Part shown: positions 62,847 to 64,000 of the stretch, piece by piece
Layout of the letters: each line of letters starts with the position of its first letter
Numbering within the stretch: position 1 is the stretch's first letter
From: Emiliania huxleyi CCMP1516
Taxonomy: Eukaryota > Haptophyta > Isochrysidales > Noelaerhabdaceae
Direction of reading: 5' to 3'
Length of the DNA stretch: 64,000 bases
Assembly: GCF_000372725.1 (NCBI RefSeq)
Contig: NW_005200197.1
Location: 25,160-89,159, forward strand
Program-made: the position numbers and the translations under genes
The notes under the pieces: generated by a model
The model's input: the letters and a program-made list of their open reading frames with translations, nothing else
The model's database searches: none
What the model was told of the DNA's origin: nothing

Positions 62847-63623
62847 CGACTACTTGCAGTCGGTCCGCTGGCCCGAAGTCCTGGCGGCCGCGGGCATCGA
62901 CCCGCTTCTCGACGACTACGACTCGCCAGTCCCGTGCCCTCAAGAAAGAAAGAAAACAGTCCTCGCGCTGCCGAGACAGAATGTCGGCGGGGGGAATCCG
63001 CTTTTGAAAGCGAGCTATCCGACCACCAGGCTATCCGATAGCCCCTCTTCCGAGCCGGCGCGTGGCGGCGAGCCGCGGCCAGTATCGCTGGTGCGGTGGA
63101 GGCGGCAGCTTGCATCGGCCGGCAGCGGGTGCGGCCATCATGTCGATGAGGGGGGGTTGTCGGCGACTCGTGTGGCTCGAGGCCTACGCTGCGCCGCCCA
63201 AGCCCTACTGCCGATCCAGCGCCTGGCGTTTGGGGCGAGCCGCGGTCGTCGCTGATGGTATATGGCGGCGGCGGCGGCGGCTCGCCCTTCCCTCCGGCCG
63301 CAATTCCGATCCCGCCGCGCTCGCGGGAGGTGGCGCGCCCACCGCGGCACGGCCGTGGCTGCGCATACACCTTACGGCTTACGCCCTTTCTCCTCAACGG
63401 CTATCCGTGCTTGCTGTGCCCCTGCGTGGTGTGTTTCAAGTTCTTACAACCCAAGGTGATAGAGGGCAAAAAGATATTGCGCTCTTGCCGATCCGCACCT
63501 ACCTAGGCTCTTGGGTGGCTGGCGCGCCCCAGCTCTTCACAACGAACCTGGTTCAATGTCGGCGGCGAATCGAGCTCCGCCAACACACCGCGCGCAAGCC
63601 GAGACAGGATCCGAGACAGCAAG
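62847..63623. other. intergenic, no gene recognised
   Basis: An open frame in another phase (62812-63255: DYLQSVRWPEVLAAAGIDPL) could be a further exon of the preceding gene, because its text is protein-like up to about 62960. Beyond that nothing stands out. Confidence 0.35.
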
Positions 63624-64000
63624 ATGCCCTTTGTCCTCTTTCTTGCCCTGCTTGCGTCCGCCACGGCGGCGCCTACCACGAAAGACCGGCGCGCGAACGA
63701 ACAACCCAAAGTTCGTTTGGTTGTCACCGGCGAGACCAACGTGGCGAGGACCACGCGTGGCGCGCGAGCTTCAAACCGGGTGGCGCAGATGGCGGATATG
63801 GGCGGAAACGTCACTATGACAATCCGAGCAGCCCACAACACCTTCACTGTGGTCGAAGTCGCGGACCCCAACGAGGCGCGATTGTTCAAGGAGCAGGCGG
63901 AGCGCTCGGGGCTAAGGGTCGAGGAGGATCAGCGGCGCTACCCAGGACCGAGCAGCTCCGCCACGCGGACGCAGCCGCTAGCCGAGGAAACGCCATGGGG
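63624..64000 (+). CDS. secreted subtilase-like protein, N terminus only (runs off window)
   Basis: ATG at 63624 gives a clean signal peptide, MPFVLFLALLASATAAP. The next 100 residues look like an I9-type subtilisin propeptide: TMTIRAAHNTFTVVEVADPN, EARLFKEQAERSGLRVEEDQ, RRYP; then, after a Ser/Thr/Pro linker, EETPWG, which resembles the start of many mature S8 proteases. The catalytic Asp/His/Ser region lies outside the window, so the call rests on prodomain style alone. No in-frame stop to position 64000. Confidence 0.5.
   Translation, partial: MPFVLFLALLASATAAPTTKDRRANEQPKVRLVVTGETNVARTTRGARASNRVAQMADMGGNVTMTIRAAHNTFTVVEVADPNEARLFKEQAERSGLRVEEDQRRYPGPSSSATRTQPLAEETPW

Overview
This is a GC-rich (roughly two-thirds G+C), intron-containing eukaryotic nuclear window from a flagellated protist, most likely a haptophyte-type alga. 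The basis is a canonical histone H3, a bromodomain protein, PRP38, KATNAL2 and the ciliary protein CFAP52, a sphingolipid-type desaturase, dense low-complexity filler between genes, and introns of 44 to about 100 bp. About 17 of the 36 introns I could place by protein continuity and reading frame use a GC rather than a GT donor. A high GC-AG fraction fits haptophytes such as Emiliania (from memory, not checked). Nothing looks bacterial except the SfsA family gene, which sits in eukaryotic context.

Layout. 1-5.4 kb: the 3' end of an MBOAT acyltransferase, an Ala-rich coiled-coil gene, dispersed AGAGAGATTT elements and a small coiled-coil gene. 5.9-11.7 kb (minus): a SET-domain H3K9-type methyltransferase and an upstream HTH/SANT-like gene, probably one transcription unit joined across a 12-copy 58-bp array. 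13-14.9 kb: a histidine-phosphatase fold protein. 15.3-19.6 kb: a triple cyclic-nucleotide-binding/RGS protein, head-to-head with a CAAX-tailed inositol 5-phosphatase. 20.5-24.2 kb: a membrane thioredoxin, head-to-head with a bromodomain protein, bracketed by two inverted SINE copies. 26-33.6 kb: a coiled-coil protein, PRP38, a desaturase, a small secreted protein and a MATE transporter. 34-39.9 kb: a SAM-domain tail-anchored protein, an unknown three-exon gene with a 1.3-kb repeat-filled intron, and an alpha/beta hydrolase. 40-47.3 kb: a foldback element, cyclophilin, a lipidation-type microprotein, an FHA protein, histone H3 and a small membrane protein. 49-57 kb: KATNAL2, a TRIM-like element, SfsA and a CAAX-tailed protein kinase. 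57-64 kb: duplicated kinase 5' DNA, a truncated CFAP52, a TTAA-flanked MITE, an unknown ORF and the start of a subtilase-like protein at the edge.

The most notable signal is in the introns. Several small introns are exactly what results when a short exon segment (about 9-29 bp) containing an AG|GC or G|GT site is directly duplicated around a foreign filler: AT-rich at 6433-6480 and 8872-8922, telomere-like (CCCTAA) at 13591-13629, simple repeat at 9634-9719. The 58-bp array at 7981-8693 is a multicopy version, with 17 nt of exon end plus 41 nt of telomere-like filler per unit. Splicing out one copy restores the protein frame each time. This looks like recent intron creation by duplication with filler, helped by tolerance of GC donors. 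A separate 54-bp element with an 8-bp target duplication resembles introner elements.

Exon boundaries come from reading the sequence by eye and were checked by phase arithmetic where stated; none is confirmed by RNA. Single-base offsets are possible.
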